Notes: a model not told the origin generated them from the letters alone. Shown: positions 34,413-43,633, numbered from the stretch's first letter. The stretch is 64,000 bases of DNA from Natronosporangium sp035305625 (GCA_963809545.1 CAWEKD010000005.1:1240001-1304000), one strand, 5' to 3'. Numbers and translations are program-made.

Positions 34413-35600
34413 TTACGCAGGTAGACGAGGAGCGGACAGCCCGCCGTTGTGATCCACTTCTGCCGCGTGCCCGATCCGTGCCCGTTCGCTGGCCGTGACC
34501 TTCCGCCGTGCCCGATCGAGGAAAGCCGCCACCTCGGCATCCCGACCATCAACCGCACGCGCGTAGTGGCGAGTGGTGACGCTGGCGTTGGAGTGACCCA
34601 GTCGACGGGCAGCGACCAGGACGCCATGCGAATCAGCAACCCAACTGCCATGCGTCGCCCGAAGATCGTGCGGGATCACATCACTGAGCCCGGCCAGCTT
34701 CACCGCCCGATCAAACCGGCGCTTCCACCCGTTGTAGCTCTGCGGGCGGTCAGCCGTCCGCCGCTGCCGCCCAGGAAAGAGGAAGACATCCGGGTTATCA
34801 GGCAGCTCGTCCAAGTGGCTACGTAGGCGGTCGACCACGAACGCCGGCAACACGAGCTCCCGGCGCTGGTGACTCTTCGGCGTGTCGATCACCGGACCTC
34901 CGGGAAGTTGAGCGACGGCCTCAGCGACCGTGACCCGGCCATCCGTCAAGTCGATGTGCCGGCGACGCAGCCCCAACGCCTCACCGATGCGCAGACCGCC
35001 GTACGCGAGCAACAGCACCAGGAGGTCATCCGGCGGAGCGAGGTACGAGATCAGCCGATCCACCTGCTCCGCCGTCAGGATCTTCGGATCGGGTTCGGGA
35101 AGCCGAGGCAGCTTCACCCCGCGACACGGACTCGCCGGGATCAGACCGTTATCTACCGCCGAGACCATGACTTGCGAAAGCAGCCGGTACGCCTGCCGCA
35201 CCTGCGACGGCCCGACCTTGGCCGCCAGGTCAGCAACCCACTGCGCCACGGTCATCGGCACCACAGCCGAAAGCGCGACGTTGCCGAAACGCGGCAGGAT
35301 CAACCGAGTCAGCAACGAACGGTAGGTGTGCCGAGTCTTGGGCTTGAGAGTCGCGGTCGAGGCCGCGAACCACTGCTCGGCCCACTCCCCTACCGTGATC
35401 TTGCTTGCCTCTGGCGCGATCCACCGGCCCTGCGTGATGTCAGCCTGAACAAGAGACAGGAACCGCTCAGCAAGACGCCTGCTCGCGAAGGTCGTCGGTG
35501 CAGGGTGATCCCGACCGTCCGGTCCCCGATACCGCGCCTGCCAGCGCCCCGACGGCAGTTGCCGAACTCTGCCGAACCGCCGCTTCTTGCCTGATGCCAT
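34413..35600 (-). CDS. int: Tyrosine recombinase / integrase
   Basis: A 395-residue phage-type integrase. The N-terminal AP2/SAM-like DNA-binding region reads RQLPSGRWQARYRGPDGRDH, and the catalytic domain has the first arginine in LAYGGLRIGEALGL, the H-x-L-R box IPHDLRATHG, LGHSNASVTTRHYARAV with GH, and the nucleophile tyrosine in RHYARAV. It recombines attP with the tRNA-Tyr 3' end. The ATG overlaps the stop of xis as TGATG. It abuts the left att site, as is usual. Confidence 0.95.
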   Translation of the reverse strand: MASGKKRRFGRVRQLPSGRWQARYRGPDGRDHPAPTTFASRRLAERFLSLVQADITQGRWIAPEASKITVGEWAEQWFAASTATLKPKTRHTYRSLLTRLILPRFGNVALSAVVPMTVAQWVADLAAKVGPSQVRQAYRLLSQVMVSAVDNGLIPASPCRGVKLPRLPEPDPKILTAEQVDRLISYLAPPDDLLVLLLAYGGLRIGEALGLRRRHIDLTDGRVTVAEAVAQLPGGPVIDTPKSHQRRELVLPAFVVDRLRSHLDELPDNPDVFLFPGRQRRTADRPQSYNGWKRRFDRAVKLAGLSDVIPHDLRATHGSWVADSHGVLVAARRLGHSNASVTTRHYARAVDGRDAEVAAFLDRARRKVTASERARIGHAAEVDHNGGLSAPRLPA

Positions 35601-35812
35601 CAGGCCACCGCCCGACCATTCCGCCAGGTCATCTGGAACGGCTCGACCGTGCCGGCAGCGATGAACTCATCCAACGCGGTTTCGGGAATCCGGACATGAC
35701 GGCCGCCGAGCTTGACGTAGCGGATACGCCGTTCAGCGATGAGCCGGCGCGGGAAACGCTCGGTCGTGCCGAGGCGGGCCGCGACTTCCTTAACTGTCAG
35801 CAGTCGTTCCAC
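35600..35812 (-). CDS. xis: Excisionase / MerR-like helix-turn-helix protein
   Basis: A 70-residue protein with a winged-helix excisionase domain (LLTVKEVAARLGTTERFPRR, YVKLGGRHVRIPETALDEFI). It directs the integrase toward excision. The GTG at 35812 has AAGGAGG seven bases upstream. The gene overlaps the repSA 3' end by 23 bp and the int start by one base, giving a coupled repSA-xis-int unit. Confidence 0.88.
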   Translation of the reverse strand: MERLLTVKEVAARLGTTERFPRRLIAERRIRYVKLGGRHVRIPETALDEFIAAGTVEPFQMTWRNGRAVA

Positions 35813-37627
35813 TCGGAGCCTCCTTCCAGATCGGGTAGCCAGGTGTGGTTGCCGAGGCATTTGGTGGTGGTCCCGCGCCAGCCGCCCGCTCACGTGCAGC
35901 CTGTAGCTCTTGGCGTTGTTGGATGCGTGCGGAGATGGCGCGCAGGAGCCGGTGCTCCAGCGGTGGCACGTCGGGATCAGTCGGGCGGGCCATCTCCCAC
36001 GCGACCGGCGCGGACTGTTCCTGTTCCTGGTCCTGGTCCGTGGTGGTGATGCCGAGCAGGGCACGCACCCACGCCTTGGCGTCGGCCCGGTGGTCGGCGA
36101 GGGTCTTGCCGGACCAGTGGCGGGAGACGAGCACGCGGCGGCCGCCGAAGCCGAGGGTGGCCCGCTGGTGGACCTTGCCTTTGCACCGGCCCGGGCCGCA
36201 GCCGTGGCGTGGCGCCCTTCGGGCTGGATGCCGTAGAGCAGCCAGTTCGCGCAGCGTCGGCGAGCAGGGTGTGACGCGCAGCTGCTGCCAGAGCCGGTCG
36301 AGGTGCTCCCGCTGCGCGTCGGTGGTCGCCGGGTGGCAGTCGGCCGGCTTTTGGTGAGGTACTTGGTGATGTAGCCGGATGGTGCGGTCGGCGTCCTTGG
36401 TGCCGGCGATGATGCCCTTCGCGTCGACCTGCGGGCCGAAGCGGACCACGTGCGCCGGCTGGGCGTCCGGGTCGGCGTCGAGCGCGTCGAGGGCCTCGTC
36501 CCAGGTGGGCAGCGGCACGCCGGTGTCGGGGTCGACCCACGCCTGCGCCTCGTCGTCCCAGACCGGGCGGCTGGTCGACGGGTGTAGACGGGCTGGTCGA
36601 AGTGCGGCCACCACACCTGGTGGTAGGTGGCCGCCGCGACCTGTCGAGCATGCCGCGGGGGATGGTGCCCCGGATGGCGAAGTGCGCGTGCGGGGCCAGC
36701 CGGCGTTGCGGCTCGACAGCGCCGGCGTACTGGACGTTCCAGCCGACGGCGCGGCGCAGGTTCTGCCAGAACCGGTCCAGCAGCCGGGGGAAGTGGATCG
36801 CGTCCCAGGCGGCCCGCCGGTAGTCGTAGCTGTCGGGGTCGACGGGGGTGCCGAGCATCGGATCATCCGGGGCCGTGCATCGCTGCCGCACGCGCACGGG
36901 ATGGGTCGCCCGTTCGCGCCGTCCGCACGCCGTGCACTGGCCCGTAGGAGTCGAGGGTGAGGGTGAGCCACATGGAGGGCCGGTAGGTGCGGCCGTCCGG
37001 CCGGTGTAGACGCGGCCGACGGTGCGCGGGTCGACCTTCTGCCGGGGCAGGTCGGGGCGTCCTGCCGCCGCCGGGTCGACCGGACCCGCCGCGCCTGGCC
37101 GGCTGCTCCTCGCCCTGGTCCTCGCGGTGGTGGGGTGGGGCGATCCGGCCCCGCAGGCCCTCAGCCGCGATCGCCTCCTCGACCTCGCAGATCGCCTCGT
37201 CGATCTCGGCGACCTGGTCCCACTGCGAGGCCAGGCTCGGCCTGCGCCCGCCCGAACTCCAGATGCGCCCGCAGCCGGATCAGGGCTTTCTGTTCCTCGG
37301 TTGCCGGGTCGGGGCCGGGGTAGGGCTCGTCCGTCGCGGTGCCAGCCCTCCCGGATCTGTACCTGCCGCAGCCGCGGCGCACGTTTGGCGCACGGCGGGC
37401 ATTTGTCCTCCCTGGTGGCCCCGCACGGGCAGGTCGATGACCTCCGTTAGCCCGGTTTCCAGGTCGGTGCGGCGCAGGGTGACCGGGCGGATGCACACCC
37501 CGTACTCGGCCGCCATCGCCTTGAGCGCATCAAGCGCTTTGGGTAGCCGCAGCCGGGCGGCCCGCGACCCCGGCCGCGGCTCCACACCAGAGCCAGCGGT
37601 CGGGGCGGGCAGGGTGGGGGTGGTCAT
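35790..37627 (-). pseudogene. repSA: RepSA-type replication initiator, disrupted by many frameshifts
   Basis: Conserved RepSA segments are spread over all three minus-strand frames. In order they are the N-terminus with YGVCIRPVTLRRTDLETG, CGATREDKCPPCAKR, DEPYPGPDPATEEQKAL, VDPRTVGRVYTG, YRPSMWLTLTLDSYGPVHG, WDAIHFPRLLDRFWQNLRR, HAHFAIRGTIPRGML, VWDDEAQAWVDPDTGVPL, YITKYLTKS, ANWLLYGIQPEG and KVHQRATLGFGGRRVLVSRH. At least eight indels lie in 1.8 kb. RepSA starts rolling-circle-type replication of excised AICEs. The start at 37627 overlaps the DUF2637 stop. Decay, or locally poor sequence, are the two explanations. Confidence 0.85.
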
Positions 37628-38316
37628 CGGGCCACCCCCGAGCCGTTGACGCGGGTGAACACCGACGCCGGCACCGGCACCAACACAGCCGGCCGAGACG
37701 GTGCGGAAACCTGCTCCACTGTTGGCTCAGGCTGTTCGACAGCAGACGCGGGTGCAGACGGCTGCTCAGCCTGGGCAGACGGCTGCTCGAGTGGAGCGAT
37801 GGCTGGTGCGGGCTGCTTGGCCAGTGGGGCAGGTTGGGCGGGCTGTTGTGTGGTGGGTTGGCTTTCGCGGCGGATCAGCGCGCGCATGTGGACGGCCAGG
37901 CCAGCGACGGCCGGTGGGAGTGCGCCGACCACGGCGGCGAGCACCGCCCGCCAGATTTCCCGGTGGTCTGCTGGTTGGGTGGACCAGACGGTGAAGGCGT
38001 GGTAGGCCGACTGGGCGATCACGCCGATGCCGGCGGCGGCGTAGGTGTTGACCTTGGCGAACTGGGCGACTCGGTGAGGAACGGGTGACATCCACAGCAC
38101 GAGCGCGACAACGACGTAGCCGTCGACGGCGATCGGCATCAGCCAGGCCAGGCCCACGGTGACGCCGAGGACGGTGATGGTGTCGGTGAACCCGGCAAGT
38201 GAGGCGAGGGCGATCCAGGTCGCGGCCGACAGGCCGAACGATGCGGCCAGCACGGCCCAGGAAGCGACAGCAGCCAGCCGGGGTTCACCAGACCGAGCAG
38301 GGACAGGGGTGGTCAT
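37624..38316 (-). CDS. DUF2637 membrane protein (Spd-like transfer accessory)
   Basis: The 230-residue protein has about four transmembrane helices (VASWAVLAASFGLSAATWIA, ITVLGVTVGLAWLMPIAVDG, VNTYAAAGIGVIAQSAYHAF, AVLAAVVGALPPAVAGLAVH) followed by a repetitive Pro/Ala/Gln/Glu tail (EQPSAQAEQPSAP). DUF2637 proteins occur in AICEs and actinomycete plasmids next to ftsK/traB and are thought to aid spread of the element in mycelium. It overlaps both neighbours by ATGA. Confidence 0.88.
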   Translation of the reverse strand: MTTPVPARSGEPRLAAVASWAVLAASFGLSAATWIALASLAGFTDTITVLGVTVGLAWLMPIAVDGYVVVALVLWMSPVPHRVAQFAKVNTYAAAGIGVIAQSAYHAFTVWSTQPADHREIWRAVLAAVVGALPPAVAGLAVHMRALIRRESQPTTQQPAQPAPLAKQPAPAIAPLEQPSAQAEQPSAPASAVEQPEPTVEQVSAPSRPAVLVPVPASVFTRVNGSGVAR

Positions 38317-40100
38317 GCCGCGCCCTCCAGGAGTTCGCCGTCGATGACGCGCAGCCGCCCATACGTGTGGGCGAGGGACCGAATGTCGTCATCGGTCAGG
38401 TAGGAGAAGCGCACCCGCATCGGGGTGGGGTCGCCGTCGAGGACCACGTAGCCGACACCCGGCAGGTGTTGCGGGACGCGGTCACACAGCGCGCCCCGAT
38501 CCCGCATGCCCTCACCCAGCACCATGTCCACCTGGGCTTCCTCGGTCAGCCGCAGCCCGATACGCGTGGGGAACAGGTCACGGAACGGCAGCACCTCCTT
38601 GCGGGGGTCCTGAATCGCCGCCACCACATGCACCCCGACCGCGCGACCCTGCGTCAACAGCACGCCGAGGGCGGCCTTGATCCGGTCCTTGAGCTGCCGA
38701 TCGGTCAGGTAGGCGGTGAGGTTGGCCAGCTCATCGATGACGACGACGATCAACGGCTCATCCGGTGTCGGGGTGTGCTGGCGTACCCGACCCCGCAGGC
38801 TCGCGGCCCGACGCTGGGCGGTGGCGGCCGCTTCCTGGAGAAGATCAGCCATGACTCCGTAGTCGTGGCAGGCGAACCGCGCGAACAACGGCGAGCCGAT
38901 ACCGAGTTCCATCCCGCCTTTGGGATCAATCCCCCAGATCTCCACCAGTCCGGAGCCGACACCACCGGCCAGTGCCCGCACGATCGACCAGATCACCGAG
39001 CCCTTCCCGGCACCCGTCGCCCCGACGACCAGGACCTGGGTGCCGAACAGGCGCAGCCGGTAGACCTCGCCGGTCTCCTGCCGACCGACCGGCAACGCGG
39101 CGAAGTCGGGCACGGCCGGCACAGGCAGAGGCGGGACCAGCTCGGTGAGGGGGTCGCCGCGCATCAACGTCAACACCACCAGATCCGGGCGCGGCCCCGG
39201 TGCGGCCTTCACCTGCCGGACCCCGAACGTGTGGGCAAGACGTTCCGACACCTTGGCGTAATCGTCGGGGATCTGCCCGGTCACCATCCGCACCGTCACC
39301 ACGTCGACCCCGCCCCCACAGCGGACCCGCTTGATGACAGGAAGGACCGTGTGGGAGTCGAAGCGGACCGCCAAATCCGCAGTCACCATCGCCGCATGCC
39401 ACACCCGGCCGTACCGCCAACGGCGGTAGCGAGCCAGCAGAGGCCACCACACCAACCGCAGGCAGGAATACCGATGCCCAAACCACCAGCCCACGCCGAT
39501 CCCGGCGACAGCAAGGACCAGGACGACAGGCCCGGCCCAGCCAAACACCAGATACAGCCACACAAGGACGGTGGCGGGCAGGGTGACCGGCCAGAACCGC
39601 ACATACAGCACGGCCAGCCGGCCAGCGGCTTTAGCAGCCACCACGACACAGCCGCCCACAAGGGAATCCGCACCACCGGAGTCCGCACATTGACAGCCGA
39701 GGCAGGCAGCGTCTCGCCCCGGATCACATTGATCAGCGGCATCACCGACCACCCCCAGCCGCAACGCGCGACCGAGACCGCGCGGCCGGCCGCCGAGCCG
39801 CACGACCGGGACAGAGACAGGGACAGACGGCGCGGGAACATGGCGGGTCATCGTCGGCAACCAGCGGCCCCGACCCAACACCGCCCGCAGATCCGCGCGA
39901 TCCGTGACGTGCGGGGCGACCTGCTCCAGGTCCAGATGCCGAAGCTTGACGATCGTGCGCGCCAACGCCGCAGCCGCAGCGGAGATCTCCACCAACGCCG
40001 CCACCCGCACCGCATCCGGCACCGGCAGCCGGTAGACATCCCGAACCGCCCGCACACCACGACCAGCCAGCACCGCCACCAACCGGCCAGAAGCAGCCAT
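38313..40100 (-). CDS. FtsK/SpoIIIE (TraB-like) DNA translocase, with N-terminal frame problem
   Basis: As read the frame gives 595 residues. The motor domain has Walker A VGATGAGKGSVIW and Walker B LIVVVIDELANL, and ends with an FtsK gamma-like part. It is the single translocase used by AICEs to move double-stranded DNA between hyphae. About 39640-39742 the reading frame gives a Cys-rich sequence that looks wrong, while another frame gives a good N-terminus (see the next entry). The true gene probably starts at ATG 39742 with one frameshift near 39640. The preceding part (40100 to about 39745, MAASGRLVAVLAGRG) would then be a separate small gene fused in frame by indels. Confidence 0.8.
   Translation of the reverse strand: MAASGRLVAVLAGRGVRAVRDVYRLPVPDAVRVAALVEISAAAAALARTIVKLRHLDLEQVAPHVTDRADLRAVLGRGRWLPTMTRHVPAPSVPVSVPVVRLGGRPRGLGRALRLGVVGDAADQCDPGRDAACLGCQCADSGGADSLVGGCVVVAAKAAGRLAVLYVRFWPVTLPATVLVWLYLVFGWAGPVVLVLAVAGIGVGWWFGHRYSCLRLVWWPLLARYRRWRYGRVWHAAMVTADLAVRFDSHTVLPVIKRVRCGGGVDVVTVRMVTGQIPDDYAKVSERLAHTFGVRQVKAAPGPRPDLVVLTLMRGDPLTELVPPLPVPAVPDFAALPVGRQETGEVYRLRLFGTQVLVVGATGAGKGSVIWSIVRALAGGVGSGLVEIWGIDPKGGMELGIGSPLFARFACHDYGVMADLLQEAAATAQRRAASLRGRVRQHTPTPDEPLIVVVIDELANLTAYLTDRQLKDRIKAALGVLLTQGRAVGVHVVAAIQDPRKEVLPFRDLFPTRIGLRLTEEAQVDMVLGEGMRDRGALCDRVPQHLPGVGYVVLDGDPTPMRVRFSYLTDDDIRSLAHTYGRLRVIDGELLEGAA
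39635..39742 (-). other. Alternative-frame N-terminus of the FtsK-like gene
   Basis: From ATG 39742 this frame reads MPLINVIRGETLPASAVNV and then RTPVVRIPLWAAVSWWLLK, with high third-position GC. After about 39640 sense continues in the main ftsK frame (AAGRLAVLYVRFWPV). The switch marks a one- or two-base indel. A TGA overlaps this ATG as TGATG in a third frame, which would be the normal end of the upstream small gene. Confidence 0.55.
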
Positions 40101-40276
40101 CACCGCCACCCCCGACCAAGGCAGGACCGGCAGACGTTCGCGTCAGGGTCAAACCAGCGCGGCCCGAGCCAGCGCGCACACGACGGGCACCAGGTCGCGA
40201 CCACCACAGCCGACCGGGCCGGAACCAGCGCCCACAGCGCATCCCGAACCCGGGCAGCCTTCGATACCGTGGGCAT
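40100..40276 (-). CDS. Small zinc-ribbon-like AICE protein
   Basis: A 58-residue protein with two CxxC pairs, TWCPSCARWLG and NVCRSCLGRGWR, suitable for one structural zinc. AAGGAGG lies seven bases before the ATG and the stop overlaps the next ATG as TGATG, so translation is well supported despite the size. Such ribbons are regular companions of ftsK in these elements; no function is known. Confidence 0.75.
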   Translation of the reverse strand: MPTVSKAARVRDALWALVPARSAVVVATWCPSCARWLGPRWFDPDANVCRSCLGRGWR

Positions 40277-40386
40277 CAGCCCACCTCCTTCAGCAGGGTT
40301 GGAATGGGTAGAAGGCGGGGCGGGCGACGTCTTGGCGGAGGGGCCCGCCCCGCGACTCGGTCTCGGATCAGGCCGCCTCCTTCGTC

Positions 40387-40812
40387 TCAGCGAGCGTCTT
40401 GCGGAGCCGTCACCCCACCTGCGCGGATCGACCACGCCAGACGCGCCCGGCAACGGTGCGCACCCTGCGAGTGGCCCTTGCACCGCTGCGTGTCCACATA
40501 CGGCGTCAGCACCACGTCGGTGAACTCCATCGCCGGCGGGTAACCCGGCACCGCCGACGGCGGCAGCACCGGCTGATGCGGGGCGGCGATCTTCACCCGC
40601 ACCTCCGTCGACCCACCGAAGCGGCCGGCCTCGGGGTCCAGGTCCATCACCACCACCTGCCACAACCGCTCACCCGTGGCCCGGTCCCGCGCCTGGTCAT
40701 CCCCCTGACCACGCTTGTCGAAGTCCATCACCGGCTCCACCCGCAACCCCAGCGCGCCATGCGGAAACACGAACTCGAACGGAACCGGAACCCTCATCGT
40801 GCTCGGAACCAT
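40387..40812 (-). CDS. Conserved AICE protein of unknown function
   Basis: I do not recognise a domain in this 141-residue protein. It begins MVPSTMRVPVPFEFVFPHG, has a beta-rich middle with EVRVKIAAPHQPVLP, and a cysteine/histidine-bearing end (DTQRCKGHSQGAHRCRARL). AAGGAGAGG precedes the ATG. It is the first gene of the leftward transfer/replication unit, directly under the three operators, so it may be an early regulator or replication accessory. Confidence 0.65.
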   Translation of the reverse strand: MVPSTMRVPVPFEFVFPHGALGLRVEPVMDFDKRGQGDDQARDRATGERLWQVVVMDLDPEAGRFGGSTEVRVKIAAPHQPVLPPSAVPGYPPAMEFTDVVLTPYVDTQRCKGHSQGAHRCRARLAWSIRAGGVTAPQDAR

Positions 40813-40867
40813 CTGCCCTCTCCTTCACTCTGCCCCGCTGGCCGCTCCAACAGGGCTACCTGACCGT

Positions 40868-40961
40868 CTTGACTAGCCAAGTGGTGGTTGTCACCAAGGT
40901 AGGACGACTTGGCTAGCCAGGTCAAGGGTCGGGGCAAAGTTTTCCAGCCTGGCTAGCCAGG
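40868..40961. promoter_or_regulatory. Three palindromic operators at exact 40-bp intervals
   Basis: Near-identical 14-bp palindromes lie at 40868-40881 (CTTGACTAGCCAAG), 40908-40921 (CTTGGCTAGCCAGG) and 40948-40961 (CCTGGCTAGCCAGG). Their starts are exactly 40 bp apart. They occupy the divergent region between the transfer/replication genes and gntR, the last one 15 bp before the gntR start. They are very probably the GntR binding sites. Confidence 0.82.
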
Positions 40962-40976
40962 AACTACCCTGGTGGC

Positions 40977-41843
40977 ATGGCCACCGAGCTGGAAGACCTG
41001 GCCGGGCTGGACCCGGACGACCCCCGGCCCCCGTCGCAGCAGATCGCGAATGTGTTGCGCGCTGCGATCCGTACCCGGAAGTTCGAACCCGGCGAGAAGC
41101 TGCCGTCCCAGCACGACATCGCCCGCCGCTACAACGTCGCCCGTGAGACCGTCAAGGCAGCGCTGCGCATCCTGCGCGATGAGCGCCTGATCGTCACCCG
41201 ACAAGGCAGCGGCGCATTCGTGCGCGCCCAGACCGAACGGCCCGTCGGACTTCGGCCCCACGTTGAGGCCGCGTTCGAACGCGCTCACGTCACGATCGAC
41301 TTCGCCGGCTTCTCCGGCGAGACGCTCCACGGTGTCCTGACCGAACCACTCGACAAGATCCGCGCCGGACGCCTCACCCCGGAATCCGTCGCCGTGCGCA
41401 TCCTGCTGCCCGACACCAGCCAGCCGATGGCCCTACCCGCACTGGCTGAAACTCAGGCCGACGACCCCGCGGTACGGCAGCGCGCCGCTCGCATCACCCG
41501 CCGCCACACGGACGCGATTATTGAAGCTGTCCGGGAACTTGGCGACCTCGGCCTGGTCAAAGAGGCGAGAGCAGAAGTCCGGGTCCACCGGGCCGCGCCG
41601 CTGTTCAAGCTCTACATCCTCAACGGCGAGGAAGTGTTCTTCGGCTTCTACCCCGTCGTTGAACACACCGTCACCATCGACGGGAAGCCAGTGGCGATCT
41701 ACGACCCGATGGGCAAAGACGCGATCCTGTTCCACCGCGCGCTCAGCGACGATGAGACATCCGACGCAGCGCAGTACGTGCACCAGGCCCGCACCTGGTT
41801 CGACTCAATGTGGTCGACCATCGCCTACGACTACACGCCATGA
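40977..41843 (+). CDS. GntR-family transcriptional regulator
   Basis: This 288-residue regulator has an N-terminal GntR winged helix: PSQQIANVLRAAIRTRKF, EKLPSQHDIARRYNVARETV and GSGAFVRAQT. The C-terminal 200 residues do not match the standard FadR or UTRA domains clearly and are shared with AICE regulators. It probably represses both its own promoter and the divergent transfer genes through the three operators. It overlaps the HAD gene by ATGA. Confidence 0.9.
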   Translation: MATELEDLAGLDPDDPRPPSQQIANVLRAAIRTRKFEPGEKLPSQHDIARRYNVARETVKAALRILRDERLIVTRQGSGAFVRAQTERPVGLRPHVEAAFERAHVTIDFAGFSGETLHGVLTEPLDKIRAGRLTPESVAVRILLPDTSQPMALPALAETQADDPAVRQRAARITRRHTDAIIEAVRELGDLGLVKEARAEVRVHRAAPLFKLYILNGEEVFFGFYPVVEHTVTIDGKPVAIYDPMGKDAILFHRALSDDETSDAAQYVHQARTWFDSMWSTIAYDYTP

Positions 41844-42541
41844 ACCCGCCCTACACCGTCGCACAGGTCCTCGCCGACACCGGCCCGATCCTGCTCGACT
41901 TCGACGGCCCAATCTGCGCGGTCTTCGCTACCATCCCGGACCACACCGTTGCCGCGAAGTTGCGCCGCATACTCGCAGCCTACAGCGTTGACATCCCGAC
42001 CCATATCCAGGCCGAGCGTGACCCCCTCGCCGTCCTCCGGTTCACCGCCACCATCGGATGCCCGAAGCTGACCAGGCAGGTCGAGGACGAACTGTGCGCA
42101 GCCGAGCTGATCGCAGTCGACGGAGCCGCACCCACGCCCTACGCCCGCGAGGTCATCGTCGCCGCCCACGAAGCTGGCCGACCACTTGCCATCGTCAGCA
42201 ACAACTCAGCCAACGCCATCAGACGGTACCTCGATGCCCACCGCCTCACCCGCTACATACCGACAATCATCGGACGAGCCCACGCCGACCCAGCGCGCAT
42301 GAAACCAGACCCAGAACCGATCAAGCAGGCTGTCCGGGCCGTCAACGCCGAACCGGCCATGTGCGTCCTCGTCGGCGATTCAGTCTCCGATGTCAATGGC
42401 GGCCGAGCCGCCAGCGTTCGCACAATCGGATTCGCCAACAAGCCGGGTAAGCGCCGGCTCCTTGCCGCAGCAGGAGCTGACGCCATCATCGAGGGCACCG
42501 ACGGCATGGCCGAACTAGCTGTAACGCTTATGCGTGCGTAG
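41840..42541 (+). CDS. HAD-family hydrolase
   Basis: A 233-residue haloacid dehalogenase-type phosphatase with motif I LLDFDGPICAVF, motif II IVSNNSANA, motif III lysine in KPDPEPIKQA and motif IV VLVGDSVSDVNGG. In motif I the second aspartate of DxD is intact. It is translationally coupled to gntR and may produce or remove a small-molecule signal for it, as Nudix proteins are proposed to do in other AICEs; that is inference. Confidence 0.88.
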   Translation: MNPPYTVAQVLADTGPILLDFDGPICAVFATIPDHTVAAKLRRILAAYSVDIPTHIQAERDPLAVLRFTATIGCPKLTRQVEDELCAAELIAVDGAAPTPYAREVIVAAHEAGRPLAIVSNNSANAIRRYLDAHRLTRYIPTIIGRAHADPARMKPDPEPIKQAVRAVNAEPAMCVLVGDSVSDVNGGRAASVRTIGFANKPGKRRLLAAAGADAIIEGTDGMAELAVTLMRA

Positions 42542-42684
42542 CAATAGCCGGCATACCTGGAGAACCCATGCGGCAACGTGTACGCGATTTCCCGACTGTC
42601 GTGAAAGGGCAGTAATGGCGGGCAATCCCTCTGGTTATGTGCTTGTCCTTGGCACGCGCGCAGGCCACCGAGTGCGGTGATCGC

Positions 42685-43608
42685 TCACGGCTCGGCGAAG
42701 AAGTTCTCGTCGACCCGCTTGAGGGTGTAGGTCTCCTCGGTGACCACGCCGCAGTCGTGTTTGATCATGAGGTTCGCGAGGTCGGCCCCGTCGATGAGGA
42801 TGATCCGTGCGTTGACACGTTCTGCGTAGTCGATGGCTTCGGAGCTGAATCGGCTGGTGGTGATAAAGATGCCGCGGCTGGCTTGCGCGCCGTGGAGGGC
42901 GCCCACAAACGCTTGGATCTCCGGTCGCCCTACGGTCTTGTCGGTGTAGCGCTTGGCCTGTACGTAGACCACGTCTAAGCCGAGCGGGTCGAGGCGAACG
43001 AGCCCGTCCAGCCCTGCGTCTCCGGTGCCACCGAGGTGCTGGGTGGCTCGTTCCAGGTCGCCGTAGCCCATCTTGACGAGCAGCCTCAGCACGAGGTGTT
43101 CGAGGAAGTCGGGCGGCTGGGCGAGGATGCGCTCGAGGAGCTCGGCGGCGACCGCGGAGTGCGCGGCTTCGATCATCTCGACGATGGCTTCGCGCGGGGT
43201 CAGTGAAACCGCGTTGAGCTCGCTGGGCGCCTGTTCAGAGGGTGTGTGGCCGCGGCGCTGGCGCGTTCGGTTGCGGAACTCGACGTACTCGGGAAACTCG
43301 CTTAGGACGGTGACGTCGATCCGCCCAGGATGCTCGTGCAGCACCTGACGGCCCCGGTCAGTGATCTGGGTAATCCCGCGCGCTGTCCGTGCGAGCAGTG
43401 CCGCCTGTGCCAGATGAGTCACGGCCCAGGCCACGCGGTTTGCAAACAAGAATCCGTTGCCGCTGGGAAGCGGCACCATCAGGTCGTCTGCAGTGACCCC
43501 GACAAGCTTGGCAACCTGCTCGCGGACCTCAGATGTCGAGTGAGGCAGGCCGTCGGCGTGCACTTCCAGCACCGGCCGCATGAGCGTCTGAAAGTCGGGA
43601 ATAGCCAT
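42685..43608 (-). CDS. Mrr-type restriction endonuclease
   Basis: A 307-residue protein. The N-terminal winged-helix Mrr_N domain (residues 1-100) is seen in MAIPDFQTLMRPVLEVHADG, and the C-terminal Mrr_cat PD-(D/E)XK nuclease domain shows LLVKMGYGDLERA, GDAGLDGLV and VYVQAKRY (D...QxK site) then FITTSRFSSEA. Type IV enzymes of this family cut modified DNA and would act against phages or incoming elements. It is cargo of the integrative element. About 140 bp of gene-free convergent DNA separates it from the HAD gene. Confidence 0.9.
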   Translation of the reverse strand: MAIPDFQTLMRPVLEVHADGLPHSTSEVREQVAKLVGVTADDLMVPLPSGNGFLFANRVAWAVTHLAQAALLARTARGITQITDRGRQVLHEHPGRIDVTVLSEFPEYVEFRNRTRQRRGHTPSEQAPSELNAVSLTPREAIVEMIEAAHSAVAAELLERILAQPPDFLEHLVLRLLVKMGYGDLERATQHLGGTGDAGLDGLVRLDPLGLDVVYVQAKRYTDKTVGRPEIQAFVGALHGAQASRGIFITTSRFSSEAIDYAERVNARIILIDGADLANLMIKHDCGVVTEETYTLKRVDENFFAEP

Positions 43609-43633
43609 TACGCCCCTTTAGTTTGCCTCGTCT

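Noticed and set aside
38199..40523. Long plus-strand open frame (774 codons) across the FtsK region
   Set aside because: It is His/Arg/Gln-rich low-complexity antisense of the ftsK-like gene, which has clear Walker motifs on the minus strand.
40868..40961. CRISPR-like array
   Set aside because: There are only three short palindromes with 26-bp spacers in a divergent promoter and no cas genes; operators explain them better.
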